DNA of 49,605 nt, taken from Nocardioides glacieisoli (lineage in GTDB: Bacteria > Actinomycetota > Actinomycetes > Propionibacteriales > Nocardioidaceae). Each line of letters begins with the position of its first letter. Position 1 is the stretch's first letter. Made by a program: the position numbers and the translations under genes. The notes beneath the pieces were generated by a model. It did not search any database and was not told the DNA's origin. It saw only the letters and a program-made list of their open reading frames with translations. Positions 33,537 to 42,373 of this stretch are shown piece after piece. The stretch spans positions 1 to 49,605 of the forward strand of contig NZ_SDWS01000016.1 in NCBI RefSeq assembly GCF_004137245.1. The letters run 5' to 3'.

Positions 33537-35212
33537 CCCTGCTCCCCGTCGGAGCCGCCCGAGTCCTGGGAGACCTCGGCCAGGTCGCGCTTGAGCACCT
33601 TGCCGGTCGCGTTGCGGGGCAGCTCGTCGAGGAACACGATGTCGCGCGGCACCTTGAAGCGGGCGAGGTGCGCCTTGACGTGCTCGCGGAGGTCGTCCTC
33701 GCTCACCTCGCCGGAGCGCACCACGAAGGCGCGCAACCGCTGGCCGTAGTCGTCGTCCTTCACGCCGATGGCGGCGACCTCGTGCACGTGCTCGTGCGCG
33801 ACGAGGCAGTCCTCGACCTCCTGCGGGAACACGTTCTCCCCACCGGAGACGATCATGTCGTCGTCGCGACCGGCGACGTGGAGCCGACCGGCTTCGTCGT
33901 AGTAGCCGACGTCGCCCGACGACATCAGGCCGTCGATGCTCTCCTTGGAGTCGCCGCTCGTGTAGCCCTCGAAGAGCAGCCCGTTGCCGACGAAGATCCG
34001 GCCGGTCTCCCCCTGCGGCAGCTCGGTGCCGTCCTCGCCGAGGATCTTCACGACCGTGCCGTAGGGGGGCTTGCCCGCTGACGTCGGGTCGGCGCGCAGG
34101 TCCTCGGGCGTCGCGATCGACGCGTAGGCGACCTCGGTCGAGCCGTAGATGTTGTAGAGGTTGTCGCCGAAGCGGTCCATCCACGCCTCGGCCAGCGTCG
34201 CCGGCAGGGCCGACCCGGACGACGCGACGACCTCGACGCGGCTGAGGTCGATGCCGTCGAGCACCTCGGGGTCGAGCGCGAGCATCCGCTGCAGCATCAC
34301 CGGGATCACGACCATCGACTGGCAGCGCTCCTCCTGCGCGGTGCGCAGGGCGGTCGCCGGGTCGAAGCTGCGCCGCAGCACGACGGTCGAGCCGAGCAGC
34401 ATCGCCAGCGCCAGGTGCGCGAAGCCCCACGTGTGGAAGAGCGGTGCCGCGATGTGGGTGCGCCAGCCGGCGCGCAGCGGCATCCGGGACAGCAGCGAGA
34501 CGGCGGCGTCGATGCCCGCCTCCTTGCGCGGCGCGCCCTTCGGCGTGCCGGTGGTCCCACTGGTGAGGATCACGATGCGGGCATGGCGGTCGGGCGGCTG
34601 CAGGTCGCCCTCGTCGTATGCCGTCACCAGCTGCTCGAGCGTCTCGAGCCCGTCGGGCGCGGCGTCGCCGTCGGTCCAGGCGAGGAGGCGCTTCTCGACG
34701 TGCGCGCCGGCGAGCAGGCCGGTGAACTCCTCGTCGTGCACGACGAGGCTCGGGGCCTCACGCTCGAGCACGTCGACGAGCTGGGGCCCGGCGAACGCGG
34801 TGTTGAGGTAGAGGATGTCGGCGCCGAGCTTGGCGACCGCGATGGAGGCGTCGACGAACCCGCGGTGGTTGCGGCACATCACCGCGACCGAGTCGCCCTC
34901 CTTGACCCCTCGCTCGGCGAGGGCGCGGGCCAGCGAGTTCGAGCGGCGGTGCAGCTCGCCCCAGGTGAGCTCGCCGAGCTCGTCGACGATCCCCACCTGG
35001 TGGGGCGATCGGGCCGCGAGGGTGGCGAAGCCGCCGGCGGGACCGGTGCCCCAGCGGGCGACGACGAGGCCGATGTTGGCCAGGGTCCGCGGGCCGTAGG
35101 GGCGGATGACACCGGCGCCACCGAGCACGCGCACGGTCGTACCGATGCCGGACAGGGTGCCGACCGCCTTCGCGGCGACCTCGCGGGCCGCCGAGCTGCG
35201 AGCTGGGGTCAC
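33533..35212 (-). CDS. Long-chain-type acyl-CoA synthetase (AMP-binding)
   Basis: A 559-residue ANL ligase with about 50 extra N-terminal residues. The P-loop ILTSGTTGTPKGAPRKE is visible around residue 215, then YGSTEVAYASIATPEDL, SGDVGYYDEAGRLHVAGRDDD and, at the end, the catalytic Lys in RNATGKVLKRDL. It converts a fatty acid to acyl-CoA with ATP. GTG 35212 overlaps the DUF3052 stop by 4 bp, and its own stop overlaps the peroxiredoxin start the same way. Substrate chain length is not inferable. It differs from the synthetase at 27-28 kb, so the window has two such enzymes. Confidence 0.9.
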   Translation of the reverse strand: MTPARSSAAREVAAKAVGTLSGIGTTVRVLGGAGVIRPYGPRTLANIGLVVARWGTGPAGGFATLAARSPHQVGIVDELGELTWGELHRRSNSLARALAERGVKEGDSVAVMCRNHRGFVDASIAVAKLGADILYLNTAFAGPQLVDVLEREAPSLVVHDEEFTGLLAGAHVEKRLLAWTDGDAAPDGLETLEQLVTAYDEGDLQPPDRHARIVILTSGTTGTPKGAPRKEAGIDAAVSLLSRMPLRAGWRTHIAAPLFHTWGFAHLALAMLLGSTVVLRRSFDPATALRTAQEERCQSMVVIPVMLQRMLALDPEVLDGIDLSRVEVVASSGSALPATLAEAWMDRFGDNLYNIYGSTEVAYASIATPEDLRADPTSAGKPPYGTVVKILGEDGTELPQGETGRIFVGNGLLFEGYTSGDSKESIDGLMSSGDVGYYDEAGRLHVAGRDDDMIVSGGENVFPQEVEDCLVAHEHVHEVAAIGVKDDDYGQRLRAFVVRSGEVSEDDLREHVKAHLARFKVPRDIVFLDELPRNATGKVLKRDLAEVSQDSGGSDGEQG

Positions 35213-35637
35213 GCGGGTGTCTTCGGAGCGACCAGGCGCGTGGCCTGCCAGTCCTTGCTGACGGACGCGGTCGTGGTCTGCGAGAGACCGGCGATCGGCG
35301 CGGCCTCGGAGACGTCGGCAGCGTCGACGGTCCCGGGGCGGCCGACCTTCGGCGTCAGCAGCCAGATCGAGCCGCCGCCGACGAGGTCCGTCAGCGCGTC
35401 GACCAGGCCGTCGACCAGGTCGCCGTCGCCGTCGCGCCACCAGAGCAGCACCGCGTCGACCACGTTGCCGTAGTCGCCGTCGACCATGTCGGCGTCGATG
35501 ACGTCCTCGATCGCGACGCGCAGCTCGTCGTCGGTGTCCTCGTCCCAGCCGAGTTCCTGCACGACCATGCCGGGCTTGAGACCCAGCCGGTCCCCCATGC
35601 TGGTCGCCTGGGCGGAATCGCCCACCGTCGAGCTCAC
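35209..35637 (-). CDS. DUF3052 protein
   Basis: A 142-residue DUF3052 protein, an actinobacterial family of unknown function. Conserved-looking parts are LGLKPGMVVQELGWDEDTDD and LTDLVGGGSIWLLTPKVGRPGTVDAADV. GTG 35637 has GGGAGG a few bases upstream, which decides it over a longer frame. It is divergent from aceE (197-bp gap), the same neighbourhood as in Streptomyces, and coupled by a 4-bp overlap to the acyl-CoA synthetase. Function in lipid or stress metabolism is only suggested by context. Confidence 0.85.
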   Translation of the reverse strand: MSSTVGDSAQATSMGDRLGLKPGMVVQELGWDEDTDDELRVAIEDVIDADMVDGDYGNVVDAVLLWWRDGDGDLVDGLVDALTDLVGGGSIWLLTPKVGRPGTVDAADVSEAAPIAGLSQTTTASVSKDWQATRLVAPKTPA

Positions 35638-35834
35638 GCAGTGCCTCCCATGTCCAGGTCCTCGGCGGTTTTCCCGCTGAGGTGCCCCATAGTCCACCCG
35701 AACACCGGATGAGCCGCAACCCCGGCCCCGTCAGGTGGGCCGCGGTGAGACGCCGACGAGGTCCTCGACGCACGCTCCACAGGACTACCGATGGGTAGAT
35801 TTCGTGGCGCCGACGTGCGTGACACGATGAGCCT

Positions 35835-38648
35835 GTGAGTGACGCAGAGAAGCCCTCAACCTCCACGCCCGACCAGGCCCCGGCCAAGGTGTCGGTGATC
35901 CATGAGGGCCTTCCGACCCAGCTGCCCGACATCGACCCCGACGAGACGCAGGAGTGGCTCGCGTCCTTCGACGCGATGCTCGACGACCGCGGCCGCGACC
36001 GGGCGCGCTACGTGATGCTGCGCCTGCTGGAGCGCGCCCGCGAGAAGCAGGTCGGCGTCCCCGCCCTGCGCTCCACCGACTACATCAACACCATCCCGCC
36101 GGAGCGCGAGCCGTGGTTCCCCGGTGACGAGGAGACCGAGCGCCGCATCCGTGCGTTCATCCGCTGGAACGCCGCGGTGATGGTGTCCTCGGCCAACCGC
36201 AAGGGCCTCGAGGTCGGCGGCCACATCGCCACCTACCAGTCGTCGGCCAGCCTCTACGAGGTCGGCTTCAACCACTTCTTCCGCGGCAAGGACGCCGAGA
36301 CCGCCGACGGCAGCGTCGGCGGCGACCAGATCTTCATCCAGGGCCACGGCTCGCCGGGTGTCTACGCCCGCGCGTTCCTCGAAGGCCGCCTCAGCGAGCA
36401 GCAGCTCTACCGCTTCCGCCAGGAGGTCCAGCACGGCAAGGGCGCCGGGCTGCCGTCGTACCCCCACCCGCGCCTGATGCCGGACTTCTGGGAGTTCCCG
36501 ACCGTCTCGATGGGCCTGACCGCCATCAACTCGATCTACCAGGCCCGGTTCAACCGTTACCTCGACAACCGCGGCATCAAGGACACCGACCAGCAGCGCG
36601 TGTGGGCCTTCATGGGCGACGGCGAGATGGCCGAGCCCGAGTCGCTGGGCGCGATCCGCGTCGCGGCGCGCGAGGAGCTCGACAACCTCACCTGGATCAT
36701 CAACTGCAACCTGCAGCAGCTCGACGGCCCGGTCACCGGCAACGGCAAGATCATCCAGGAGCTGGAGTCCAACTTCCGCGGCGCCGGGTGGAACGTCATC
36801 AAGGTCGTGTGGGGTCGCGAGTGGGACGCCCTGCTGGCCCGTGACGTCGACGGCGTCCTGGTCAACCGGATGAACTCCACGCCCGACGGGCAGTTCCAGA
36901 CCTACTCGACCGAGGACGGCGCCTACGTGCGCGAGCACTTCTTCGGCAGCGACCCGCGCCTGCGCAAGATGGTCGAGCACATGTCGGACTCGCAGATCGA
37001 GAAGCTGCCGCGCGGCGGTCACGACTACCGCAAGGTGTACGCCGCCTTCGACGCCGCGACCAAGCACACCGGTCAGCCGACCGTGATCCTCGCCCACACC
37101 ATCAAGGGCTGGACGATCGACGCGCTGGAGGGCAAGAACGCCACCCACCAGATGAAGAAGCTGACCCTCCCGGACCTCAAGAAGTTCCGCGACCGGCTCT
37201 ACCTGCCCATCAGCGACCGCGACCTCGAGGAGTCCTACGAGAAGACCGGCGGTGCGCCGTTCTTCCACCCGGGCGCCGACTCCCCCGAGATCGAGTACAT
37301 GCTCGAGCGCCGCAAGGCCCTCGGCGGCTCGGTGCCGCGCCGGGTCAACCGCGCCACCGCGCTCAAGCTGCCGGGCGACGAGGTCTACTCCGAGCTCAAG
37401 CAGGGCTCGGGCAAGAACAAGTTCGCCACCACGATGGCCGTCGTCCGCCTGCTCCGCGACTGGATGAAGGACCCGGAGATCGGCGACCGCCTGGTGCCGA
37501 TCGCTCCCGACGAGTACCGCACCTTCGGCATGGACTCGATGTTCCCGAGCGCCAAGGTCTACAACCCCGGCGGCCAGCAGTACGAGTCGGTCGACCGCAA
37601 GATGCTGCTCTCCTACAAGGAGTCCGCGCAGGGCCAGATGCTCCACGAGGGCATCTCCGAGGCGGGCGCGATGGCGTCGGCGACCGCTGCGGGGTCGGCG
37701 TACACCACGCACGGCGAGCACATGATCCCGTTCTACATCTTCTACTCGATGTTCGGCTTCCAGCGCACGGGCGACTCGATCTGGGCCATGGCCGACCAGC
37801 TCGCGCGCGGCTTCCTGATCGGTGCCACCGCGGGTCGCACGACCCTCACCGGCGAGGGCCTGCAGCACGCCGACGGCCACTCGCCGCTCCTCGCGGCGAC
37901 CAACCCGGCGATCGTGCACTACGACCCGGCGTTCTCCTACGAGATCAGCCACATCATGCAGGACGGCCTCGAGCGGATGTACGGCACGGGCGGCCCCGAC
38001 GGTGACGGCGAGAACGTCATCTACTACCTCACGGTCTACAACGAGCCCGTCTCGATGCCGGCCGAGCCGTCCGACGTCGACCGCGAGGGCATCCTCAGGG
38101 GCATCCACCAGGTCTCGACCGCCGAGGGCGAGGGCCCGCGGGTCCAGCTGATGGCCTCCGGTGTCGGCTACCCGTGGATCGACGAGGCGGCCAGGATCCT
38201 CGCCGAGGACTGGGGCGTGCAGTCGGACCTCTGGTCGGTGACGTCGTGGAACGAGCTCGCTCGTGACGGCGCCGCGGCCGAGCAGTGGAACCTGCTCAAC
38301 CCCGGCGAGGAGAAGCGGACGGCCTACGTCAGCGACAAGCTCGCCGGCGCCCCCGGACCCGTCGTCGCGGTCTCCGACTACATGCGGGCCGTCCCGCTGC
38401 AGATCGCGCGCTGGGTGCCGCAGGACTACCGCGTCCTCGGTGCCGACGGCTTCGGCTTCGCCGACACCCGTCCGGCCGCGCGTCGCTTCTTCCACATCGA
38501 CGCCGTCAGCGTCGTCGTCCAGGCCCTCCAGGCCCTGGCCGACGCCGGCGAGATCGACGTGGCGAAGGTCATCGAGGCGTCCGAGCGCTACAAGATCGAC
38601 GACCCGACCGCGACCAAGGACATCAAGCAGGAGGGCGGGGACGCGTAG
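35835..38648 (+). CDS. aceE: Pyruvate dehydrogenase E1 component, homodimeric
   Basis: A 937-residue AceE-type E1, the thiamine-diphosphate enzyme that decarboxylates pyruvate and acetylates the lipoyl group of E2. Motifs: QSSASLYEVGFNHFFRG, then QGHGSPGVYARAFLEGRL, and the ThDP motif GDGEMAEPESLGAI... INCNLQQLDGPVTGN (about 258-300). C-terminal domain with YNEPVSMPAEP. Length is normal for this family. GTG 35835 starts a typical N-terminus (SDAEKPSTST). Actinobacteria often use this E1 with a separate E2, not encoded here. Confidence 0.97.
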   Translation: MSDAEKPSTSTPDQAPAKVSVIHEGLPTQLPDIDPDETQEWLASFDAMLDDRGRDRARYVMLRLLERAREKQVGVPALRSTDYINTIPPEREPWFPGDEETERRIRAFIRWNAAVMVSSANRKGLEVGGHIATYQSSASLYEVGFNHFFRGKDAETADGSVGGDQIFIQGHGSPGVYARAFLEGRLSEQQLYRFRQEVQHGKGAGLPSYPHPRLMPDFWEFPTVSMGLTAINSIYQARFNRYLDNRGIKDTDQQRVWAFMGDGEMAEPESLGAIRVAAREELDNLTWIINCNLQQLDGPVTGNGKIIQELESNFRGAGWNVIKVVWGREWDALLARDVDGVLVNRMNSTPDGQFQTYSTEDGAYVREHFFGSDPRLRKMVEHMSDSQIEKLPRGGHDYRKVYAAFDAATKHTGQPTVILAHTIKGWTIDALEGKNATHQMKKLTLPDLKKFRDRLYLPISDRDLEESYEKTGGAPFFHPGADSPEIEYMLERRKALGGSVPRRVNRATALKLPGDEVYSELKQGSGKNKFATTMAVVRLLRDWMKDPEIGDRLVPIAPDEYRTFGMDSMFPSAKVYNPGGQQYESVDRKMLLSYKESAQGQMLHEGISEAGAMASATAAGSAYTTHGEHMIPFYIFYSMFGFQRTGDSIWAMADQLARGFLIGATAGRTTLTGEGLQHADGHSPLLAATNPAIVHYDPAFSYEISHIMQDGLERMYGTGGPDGDGENVIYYLTVYNEPVSMPAEPSDVDREGILRGIHQVSTAEGEGPRVQLMASGVGYPWIDEAARILAEDWGVQSDLWSVTSWNELARDGAAAEQWNLLNPGEEKRTAYVSDKLAGAPGPVVAVSDYMRAVPLQIARWVPQDYRVLGADGFGFADTRPAARRFFHIDAVSVVVQALQALADAGEIDVAKVIEASERYKIDDPTATKDIKQEGGDA

Positions 38649-38672
38649 TCCCACGCACCACTCTCTGGTGGG

Positions 38673-39488
38673 TCATCCCTCTCGTCTGTAGGTCGCGGGA
38701 GGGTGGCCCACCAGCTGCGTGAAGGCCCGGATCAGGTGCGGCTGGTCGGCATACCCGAGCCGCACCGCCAGCCCGGCCCAGTCCACGTCGACATCGCCGT
38801 GCGCTGCCGAGGTCACGTCGAGCAGCCGGAAGCGCTGCACGACCCACTTCGGACCGATGCCGACGTAGGCGTGGAAGCGCCGCTGCAGGGTGCGCAGGCT
38901 GACGCCCGCGATCTCGGCGAGCTGCTCGGCGCGGACGAGGTCGGTGTCCTCCTCCGCCCGCTCGACCAGGGTCGCCAGGTCCTCGACGAGGGGGTCGGGC
39001 TCCGGGTCCAGCCCGCGCAGCCAGCGGGCGAGCACGGCAGCCCCGTCCTCCGGCCGCTCGCACGCGAGCACCTCGTCCGCCACCGGGCGATCGTCGAGGC
39101 CGAGCAGGTCGGCCACCGGGACCTCACGGCCCTCGAGCTCCCCCACGTCGCCCCGCAGGAACGGCCGGAACCCTGCGGGACGGAAGCCCGCGGCGACGGT
39201 CCGGCCGGTGCCCTCCAGTCGCCGCCGGAACATCCGGGACTGGATCCCGGTGACGAGCAGGCGCGGCTCCCCCGCGACGACCTCGGCCGACACGTGCACC
39301 ACCGGCCGCGGCACGACCTCCTGCTCGTGCGGCTCGGGCGTGTCCCAGCGCACCCACCAGAAGTAGTCCACGAGGTCGGCGAGGTCGGCGGGCGGCTCGA
39401 TGCGACCGAGGTCGATCAGCTGCTCCGCCGCGCGCGGGCGGAGCACCGCCGCCTGCACACGGCCGGATCGGGAGGGCACGAACGTCAC
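38673..39488 (-). CDS. AraC-family regulator
   Basis: A 271-residue regulator with a cupin-like or unclassified N-terminal domain (DUF6597-like, about 20-150) and a C-terminal AraC helix-turn-helix: ELAEIAGVSLRTLQRRF-like recognition region (about 190-210) and ADQPHLIRAFTQLVGHPPATYR. Such factors usually respond to a small ligand. GTG 39488 begins the region VTFVPSRSG. It is divergent from the VOC gene (102-bp gap), the likely target. Confidence 0.88.
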   Translation of the reverse strand: MTFVPSRSGRVQAAVLRPRAAEQLIDLGRIEPPADLADLVDYFWWVRWDTPEPHEQEVVPRPVVHVSAEVVAGEPRLLVTGIQSRMFRRRLEGTGRTVAAGFRPAGFRPFLRGDVGELEGREVPVADLLGLDDRPVADEVLACERPEDGAAVLARWLRGLDPEPDPLVEDLATLVERAEEDTDLVRAEQLAEIAGVSLRTLQRRFHAYVGIGPKWVVQRFRLLDVTSAAHGDVDVDWAGLAVRLGYADQPHLIRAFTQLVGHPPATYRREG

Positions 39489-39590
39489 CCTAGGCCGGGG
39501 CTCGGACAGTCCTGTCGCCTTTGTCCAAGCCGCAGCCCTGCCAACGGCGCGAGACTGGAGGCCACACAGACCGACGCACGAGGAGACGAG

Positions 39591-39971
39591 ATGACCGACC
39601 AGCCGACCGCCCGGATCGCGATGGTGACCCTGGACGTCGCCGAGGTGAAGCCCTCCGCCGACTTCTGGTCCGCCCTGCTCGGCTGGGAGGTCGCGGCCAG
39701 CACCGACGACTACGCGATGCTCACCGGTCCCGACGGCAGCCCCGCCCTCGGCCTGGGCAGGACCGACGACCTTCGGCCCCCGTCGTGGCCCGACGACGGC
39801 CGCAAGCAGTTCCACCTCGACCTCGCGGTCGACGACGTCGAGGCGATGGCCAGGCGCGCGGTCGAGCTCGGCGCGACGCTGGCGGACCCGCAGCCCGGCG
39901 AGACCTGGGTCGTCGTCATCGACCCCGCCGGCCACCCGTTCTGCCTGACCGACGCGGCCAACTGGGGCTAG
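39591..39971 (+). CDS. VOC-family (glyoxalase-like) protein
   Basis: 126 residues of the vicinal-oxygen-chelate fold. It has a beta-alpha-beta start (RIAMVTLDVAEVKPSADFWS) and FHLDLAVDDVEAM with later DPAGHPFCLTD, the usual repeat layout. Metal ligands (His and Glu) are not complete, so enzyme activity versus binding is uncertain. AGGAGA before ATG 39591 supports the start. The stop overlaps the stop of the opposing hydrolase gene by 4 bp (CTAG), so the two end convergently. Confidence 0.85.
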   Translation: MTDQPTARIAMVTLDVAEVKPSADFWSALLGWEVAASTDDYAMLTGPDGSPALGLGRTDDLRPPSWPDDGRKQFHLDLAVDDVEAMARRAVELGATLADPQPGETWVVVIDPAGHPFCLTDAANWG

Positions 39972-40954
39972 GCGCCCGCTGCGCGTCGTACGGAGTGCAC
40001 CGGGGTGAGCGGCGACGAGCCGGCCTGCGCCTGGATGGGCGACACCGACGCTCCCTCGTCGAGCAGCTCGCGCCAGCGCTCCCGGTCGTGGTGGCTCGGC
40101 TCGGTCGAGCGGATGAAGTCGCGCACGATCTTGGCGAAGCGCTCGGGGTGGTCCTTGTGCGGGAAGTGGCCCGCGTTGGGCAGCACCTCGATGCGCGCCG
40201 TGGGCGCCAGGGCGCTCGCGTTGCTGGCGTGGGTGACCGGGATGACCTGGTCCTCGGCCCCCCACACGACGCACATCGGCATCGCCTCCGTGAGGTACGC
40301 CCGGTCGGCCATGGTGACGATCTGGCCCTTCCAGTCGACCACCGCCCGGACGACGTGGGCGATGGCGGCACGCTTGCGCGGGTCCTTGAACGAGTCGTAG
40401 ATGTCGGCGACCTCGTCGAGGTCGCGCAGCTGGCTCACGCCGGTGGACGCGAGCAGCCGCATCGCGGCGGTCGTCACGTGGCGCAGGCCCGGCGCCGCCA
40501 GCACCGACATCGCCTGGTGGAAGCCGGGAGTCGTGATGGCACGGATCGCCGGGCTGACCTCGGGGCCGAGGCCGCCGGACGACACGAGCACCAGCCGCTC
40601 GGCACGCTCGGGGAACTGGTAGGCGAACTGCATCGCCACCCCTCCCCCGAAGCTGTGGCCGACGACGGTGACCCGGTCGATGCCCAGCACGGTCAGCAGG
40701 TCGCGCATCCCGTTGGCGTAGCCGCCGAGGCTGTAGTCCGCCCGGGGCTTGTCCGACTCGCCGTGCCCGAGCAGGTCGGGGGCGATGACGGTGTGGGTGC
40801 GCGCGAGCGACTCCATCACCGGCGCCCAGGTCGTGTGGTCGCACCCGAGGCCGTGGAGCAGCAGGAGGGCCGGGCCGGACCCCCTGCGGACGTAGGCGCG
40901 TCGGTGGCCGTGCACGACGACGTGCTCGACGTGCGGGCTGCTGCGACGGGGCAC
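39968..40954 (-). CDS. Alpha/beta hydrolase
   Basis: A 328-residue alpha/beta-fold hydrolase. The nucleophile elbow GHSFGGG (about 117-123, Ser119) and the oxyanion segment LLHGLGCDHTTW are clear; the acid is probably in VVWGAEDQVIPVTH and the His in NAGHFPHKDHP. The last 40 residues are an extra tail. GTG 40954 has an excellent AGGAGGT ribosome site. Substrate is unknown; esterase or haloalkane/lactone-type activity are possible. Confidence 0.9.
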   Translation of the reverse strand: MPRRSSPHVEHVVVHGHRRAYVRRGSGPALLLLHGLGCDHTTWAPVMESLARTHTVIAPDLLGHGESDKPRADYSLGGYANGMRDLLTVLGIDRVTVVGHSFGGGVAMQFAYQFPERAERLVLVSSGGLGPEVSPAIRAITTPGFHQAMSVLAAPGLRHVTTAAMRLLASTGVSQLRDLDEVADIYDSFKDPRKRAAIAHVVRAVVDWKGQIVTMADRAYLTEAMPMCVVWGAEDQVIPVTHASNASALAPTARIEVLPNAGHFPHKDHPERFAKIVRDFIRSTEPSHHDRERWRELLDEGASVSPIQAQAGSSPLTPVHSVRRAAGA

Positions 40955-41066
40955 ACGACCTCCTGGGACGGACAGGTCCCGGATTCAACCAGAGGGTCGG
41001 CGCGGGTGGTGGTCGCGCCCCGCGACGATGCGAAGTCGTGACCTCGTCGCGCCCTCCCGCCCGTTC

Positions 41067-41079
41067 GTGGGAATCCCAC
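41067..41079. promoter_or_regulatory. FasR-type operator, copy 1
   Basis: GTGGGAATCCCAC, a 13-bp near-perfect palindrome 30 bp upstream of the PucR-type regulator gene. It matches the site before fabD (42290-42302) at 10 of 13 positions, with the arm changes compensating each other. Autoregulation is inferred. Confidence 0.6.
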
Positions 41080-41108
41080 TACGCACGGCGGAGCACTACG
41101 CTCGGTCC

Positions 41109-42293
41109 ATGCCCGCCTCCCGTCGCCGTTCAGCCGAGGCCCTGCGCAGCTCGTCGGGGCAGCTCAGCACCGCGGCGACCGCGCGGATGGCCACCGACCT
41201 GCCGTGGTTCGACGACCTCAGCGCGGAGGACCGCTCCTGGGTCGGCCTCATCGTGCAGGCCGGCATCCGCGGCTTCGTGGAGTGGTACGACGTCGAGGCC
41301 GGCGCGCAGGGCGACGCAGCGGTCCACCACCCGCTGGACGTCGTGGTCTTCGGGGCCGCCCCACGCGAGCTGACGGGCGTGATCTCGCTCCAGCAGACCG
41401 TCGAGCTGGTGCGGCTCAGCATCCGGGTCGTCGAGAGCAACATCGACGCGATCCTCGACCCCGAGGACCTGCGCGAGGTGCACGACGCCGTCCTCCTCTA
41501 CGCCCGCGAGGTCGCCTTCGCGACCGCCGCGGTCTACGCCCGGGCCGCGGAGTCCCGCGGCGCCTGGGACGCGCGCCTCGAGGCGCTCGTCGTGGACGCG
41601 GTCGTCCGGTCCGAGGCCGACGAGACCGTGCTCTCCCGCGCGAGCGCCCTCGGCTGGGGCGCCCACGGCGACGTGGCCGTGGTGCTGGGCGCCACGCCTC
41701 CCCACCGCGCGGAGCTCGACGTCTTCGAGTCCGTACGCCGTTCGGCGCGCGCCGGCGACATGGACGCGCTGTGCGCCACGCAGGGCGACCGCCTGGTCGT
41801 CCTGCTCGGCGGCGTCACCGACCCGCTCAAGGCGGCGACCCGGTTGCTCGACCACTTCGGGGACGGTCCGGTCGTCGTCGGCCCCGTGACCGCCGACCTC
41901 GCCCACGCCAGCGCCTCGGCACGAGCCGCCCTCTCGGCGCACCGCGCGGCGAGCGGCTGGCCGGACGCCCCGCGACCGGTCGAGAGCCGCGACCTCCTGC
42001 CCGAGCGCGCGCTGGCCGGCGACGGCCACGCGCGGCGCCACCTGGTCGACGACGTCTACCTGCCGCTCGTGGCGACCCGCGGCGCCCTGCTGGAGACCTT
42101 GGGCGCCTGGTTCGAGCACGGCGCCTCGATCGAGGGCACGGCGCGTGCGCTCTTCGTGCACCCCAACACCGTGCGCTACCGCCTGCGTCAGATCGCCGAC
42201 GTCACGGGCTGGTCGCCGACGCGCCCGCGCGAGGCCTTCGCCCTCCAGCTGGCGCTGATCCTAGGGCGTCAGTCGGGCCGGACGGAATTGTAG
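41109..42293 (+). CDS. fasR: PucR-type fatty-acid-synthesis regulator
   Basis: A 394-residue PucR/CdaR-type regulator. Its N-terminal and central part are helical with a diverged sensor (ELTGVISLQQTVELVRLSIR), and the C-terminus carries the PucR helix-turn-helix (GTARALFVHPNTVRYRLRQI, about 350-370). It directly precedes fabD-fabH-acpP-fabF, the position of the Streptomyces activator FasR, and I assign the symbol from that synteny. ATG 41109 starts the conserved-looking N-terminus (MPASRRRSAEALRSSSGQ). Palindromes GTRGGAAYCCYAC lie both before this gene and before fabD. Confidence 0.88.
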   Translation: MPASRRRSAEALRSSSGQLSTAATARMATDLPWFDDLSAEDRSWVGLIVQAGIRGFVEWYDVEAGAQGDAAVHHPLDVVVFGAAPRELTGVISLQQTVELVRLSIRVVESNIDAILDPEDLREVHDAVLLYAREVAFATAAVYARAAESRGAWDARLEALVVDAVVRSEADETVLSRASALGWGAHGDVAVVLGATPPHRAELDVFESVRRSARAGDMDALCATQGDRLVVLLGGVTDPLKAATRLLDHFGDGPVVVGPVTADLAHASASARAALSAHRAASGWPDAPRPVESRDLLPERALAGDGHARRHLVDDVYLPLVATRGALLETLGAWFEHGASIEGTARALFVHPNTVRYRLRQIADVTGWSPTRPREAFALQLALILGRQSGRTEL

Positions 42294-42302
42294 GAACCCT
42301 AC
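42290..42302. promoter_or_regulatory. FasR-type operator, copy 2 (fabD)
   Basis: GTAGGAACCCTAC, part of a longer palindrome (TTGTAGG-N3-CCTACAA, 42288-42304) that overlaps the fasR stop codon and lies 70 bp upstream of fabD. It matches the site before fasR. Confidence 0.65.
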
Positions 42303-42373
42303 AAGGATTCGCGGGTGAGTTTCGTCGGCGTCGGACCCGCGCCGCCACCCGCGGACCCGGCAGAGTGGGGTTC

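Noticed and set aside
35856..38654. Very long open frame opposite aceE
   Set aside because: Antisense shadow of a conserved gene; high GC removes stop codons and the product has no family features.
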